From the NCBI GenBank assembly GCA_964553715.1, contig CAZKKY010000022.1:1-15860 (forward strand): a DNA stretch of 15,860 nt. Direction: 5' to 3'. Positions 15,047 through 15,860 of the stretch are shown piece by piece. The translations under genes and the position numbers were made by a program. Origin of the DNA: JAGOJE01 sp964553715. GTDB lineage: Bacteria > Pseudomonadota > Alphaproteobacteria > Rickettsiales > Rickettsiaceae. Within the stretch, counting starts at the first letter, position 1; the number at the start of each line of letters is the position of its first letter. The notes beneath the pieces were generated by a model that saw only the letters and a list, made by a program, of their open reading frames with translations, was not told where the DNA came from and searched no databases.

Positions 15047-15073
15047 ACTAACTTAGTTTCTATTTTGAGTCAA
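15045..15073 (-). promoter_or_regulatory. Sigma70-type promoter of the effector operon
   Basis: On the minus strand TTGACT (15068-15073), 17-base spacer, then TAGTAT (15045-15050). Predicted leader to the ATG at 15012 is about 27 bases. Confidence 0.6.
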
Positions 15074-15208
15074 TTAATATTTCAGTATTGATTATGCTAA
15101 CATCGTTTTTAGTTATAGCAAAAAGATAATTTAGTAGCCTTGTTTTTTTGGATAAGAATTTTTTTGTTTATTGTTTAATTATTACTAATAATGCTTTAAT
15201 TAGCCTAT

Positions 15209-15384
15209 TTAAGACTGTGCGAAAGAGAGTAGGGGGTCTAATAATGGTTGTTATCAGCTTCGCGTAATGCTTTTATGTATCGTTTACGTATTTCACATGG
15301 TTTTATAAGATCTGAGTTATCTCCCCAAGAGAGTTTTGTTGCTGCCATATTTTGTATTAACTCTGTCTCAAGTATCTTGGTTTC
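15209..15384 (-). pseudogene. Mobile mystery protein B (Fic family), C-terminal remnant
   Basis: A stop-free fragment reads ETKILETELIQNMAATKLSWG, then EIRKRYIKALREADNNHY and a TAG at 15238. One extra T at 15240-15241 would continue into LDPLLSFAQS and a TAA at 15209-15211. This is the C-terminal signature of mobile mystery protein B (FSWG...R..YI.ALR.AD..dy.PLL.FA.S), a Fic/DOC family protein. The catalytic HPFxxGNGR segment and everything before it are missing, so the gene is an internally deleted, frameshifted relic. It follows the remnant of its usual partner. Confidence 0.72.
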
Positions 15385-15391
15385 TTATCTC

Positions 15392-15512
15392 CTACACTTG
15401 TCCTTCAAGCATCATAGTATGGGTCAACTGGATCTATCATTTCTTTCGCTTTTTTAAATGCCTGTTTTTCTAATAATAGTTCTAGAGTTTTTTCCTTTGG
15501 CATGAACCCGTA
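15392..15512 (-). pseudogene. Mobile mystery protein A (HTH partner), C-terminal remnant
   Basis: The frame VYGFMPKEKTLELLLEKQ, FKKAKEMIDPV matches the C-terminal part of mobile mystery protein A (..LVYALVPK..LE.M.E.QA.K.A...). It then ends out of frame at 15405. Shifting by one base gives THTMMLEGQV and TAG at 15392-15394, the family's typical ending (HTM.LE.Q). The HTH region upstream is not recognisable. Order A then B on the same strand is as in intact copies. A 32-codon piece from ATG 15503 could still be translated but is unlikely to function. Confidence 0.62.
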
Positions 15513-15560
15513 GACCTAAGCTTAAAGTCCACTTGTCTGGTTTAACGCTGGGATTTGCTA

Positions 15561-15686
15561 TTAGTGATCACCATAATTACTCTAGATTTTTAGTATTTTT
15601 ATACCTTTATTGTTTTCATCAATTTCATAAAACAGTATATGCTGTAAGTTAATTCTACGTGAGTACATTCCAACATTAATTACAAA
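15561..15686 (-). pseudogene. YoeB/Txe-type toxin, C-terminal remnant
   Basis: The frame reads RFVINVGMYSRRINLQHILF, YEIDENNKGIKILKI, then TAG, then SNYGDH and TAA at 15561-15563. Txe/YoeB toxins end with (G)yySRRIn.qHRLvY.v.....i.ilsmWtHY. The TAG stands where their conserved Trp would be (TGG to TAG), and the catalytic-region SRRIN.QH is kept with one Arg replaced by Ile. The N-terminal half is absent or scrambled; a possible trace (FEEFIRLI, DKRLLN) lies within 15690-15755. No adjacent antitoxin (YefM/Axe) is seen. Confidence 0.55.
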
Positions 15687-15689
15687 CCT

Positions 15690-15860
15690 ATTAGTTTAAT
15701 AATCTCTTATCCTAAACTGGCATTATCAATCTAATGAATTCTTCGAATTGCAAATTCAATGCCCTATAACACAACAGCATGTGTCTTGCGATTATATGAG
15801 GTATATCTTATAAGAAGTTTTACACTCTATGAATTTTCTTGGTTATTTGTCTTTAATTTT
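15690..15860. other. Right edge without a supportable gene
   Basis: All frames are interrupted and nothing beyond faint toxin-gene traces was recognised. The stretch 15074-15208, between the effector promoter and the Fic remnant, likewise shows no gene. Confidence 0.5.

Noticed and set aside
15248..15457. Plus-strand open frame of 69 codons
   Set aside because: Opposite strand of the mobile mystery A/B relics, which match known families after simple frame repairs.

Overview
The window is about 30% G+C, uses AT-rich codons, and carries a DnaA_N-type plasmid replication gene, a ParA partition cassette, an F-type conjugation cluster, eukaryote-directed enzyme domains and many half-decayed genes. 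Together these point to a plasmid, or plasmid-derived contig, of a Rickettsiales bacterium, most likely a Rickettsia or close relative. This is inferred from gene content; no species can be named from the sequence alone. A run of exactly 100 N (9028-9127) marks a scaffold join of unknown true length.

Left part (1-4263, minus strand): the start of an F-type type IV secretion operon in canonical order traA-traL-traE-traK-traB-traV-traC, with traC running off the left edge. Starts and stops overlap or nearly touch, so translation is probably coupled. Upstream of traA (4406-5157) lie two coupled small genes on the same strand that are broken by single-base indels and one nonsense codon. A promoter with a perfect TTGACA -35 box (5233-5261) precedes them.

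Middle (5434-9200): the replication and partition backbone. In minus-strand order it holds an iteron region, parA (Walker ATPase without an N-terminal DNA-binding domain, type Ib), a small ribbon-helix-helix (RHH) ParB-like gene, a very AT-rich non-coding segment, a second RHH gene, and the DnaA_N-domain replication gene. On each side of the N gap there are six units of an 11-bp direct repeat with a TATACA core, in strict 11-bp phase. The parA promoter's -35 box lies inside the first unit. This layout resembles a plasmid centromere and autoregulation site. A perfect dyad of the same core sits upstream of the replication gene.

Right part (9556-15860): a full-length HipA-family kinase gene on the plus strand has no adjacent hipB. 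Convergent to it is a minus-strand cluster of four genes: a 146-aa unknown, a 532-aa HExxH metalloprotease-like protein, a 476-aa protein with a His/Asp/Gln/Cys pattern of CE-clan (Ulp1/YopJ-type) cysteine proteases, and a 178-aa ankyrin-like protein. It looks like an effector or toxin operon that the neighbouring secretion system might serve; that link is inference. The far right end is a graveyard of toxin-antitoxin genes: a mobile mystery protein A/B pair whose Fic catalytic core is gone, and a YoeB/Txe toxin tail.
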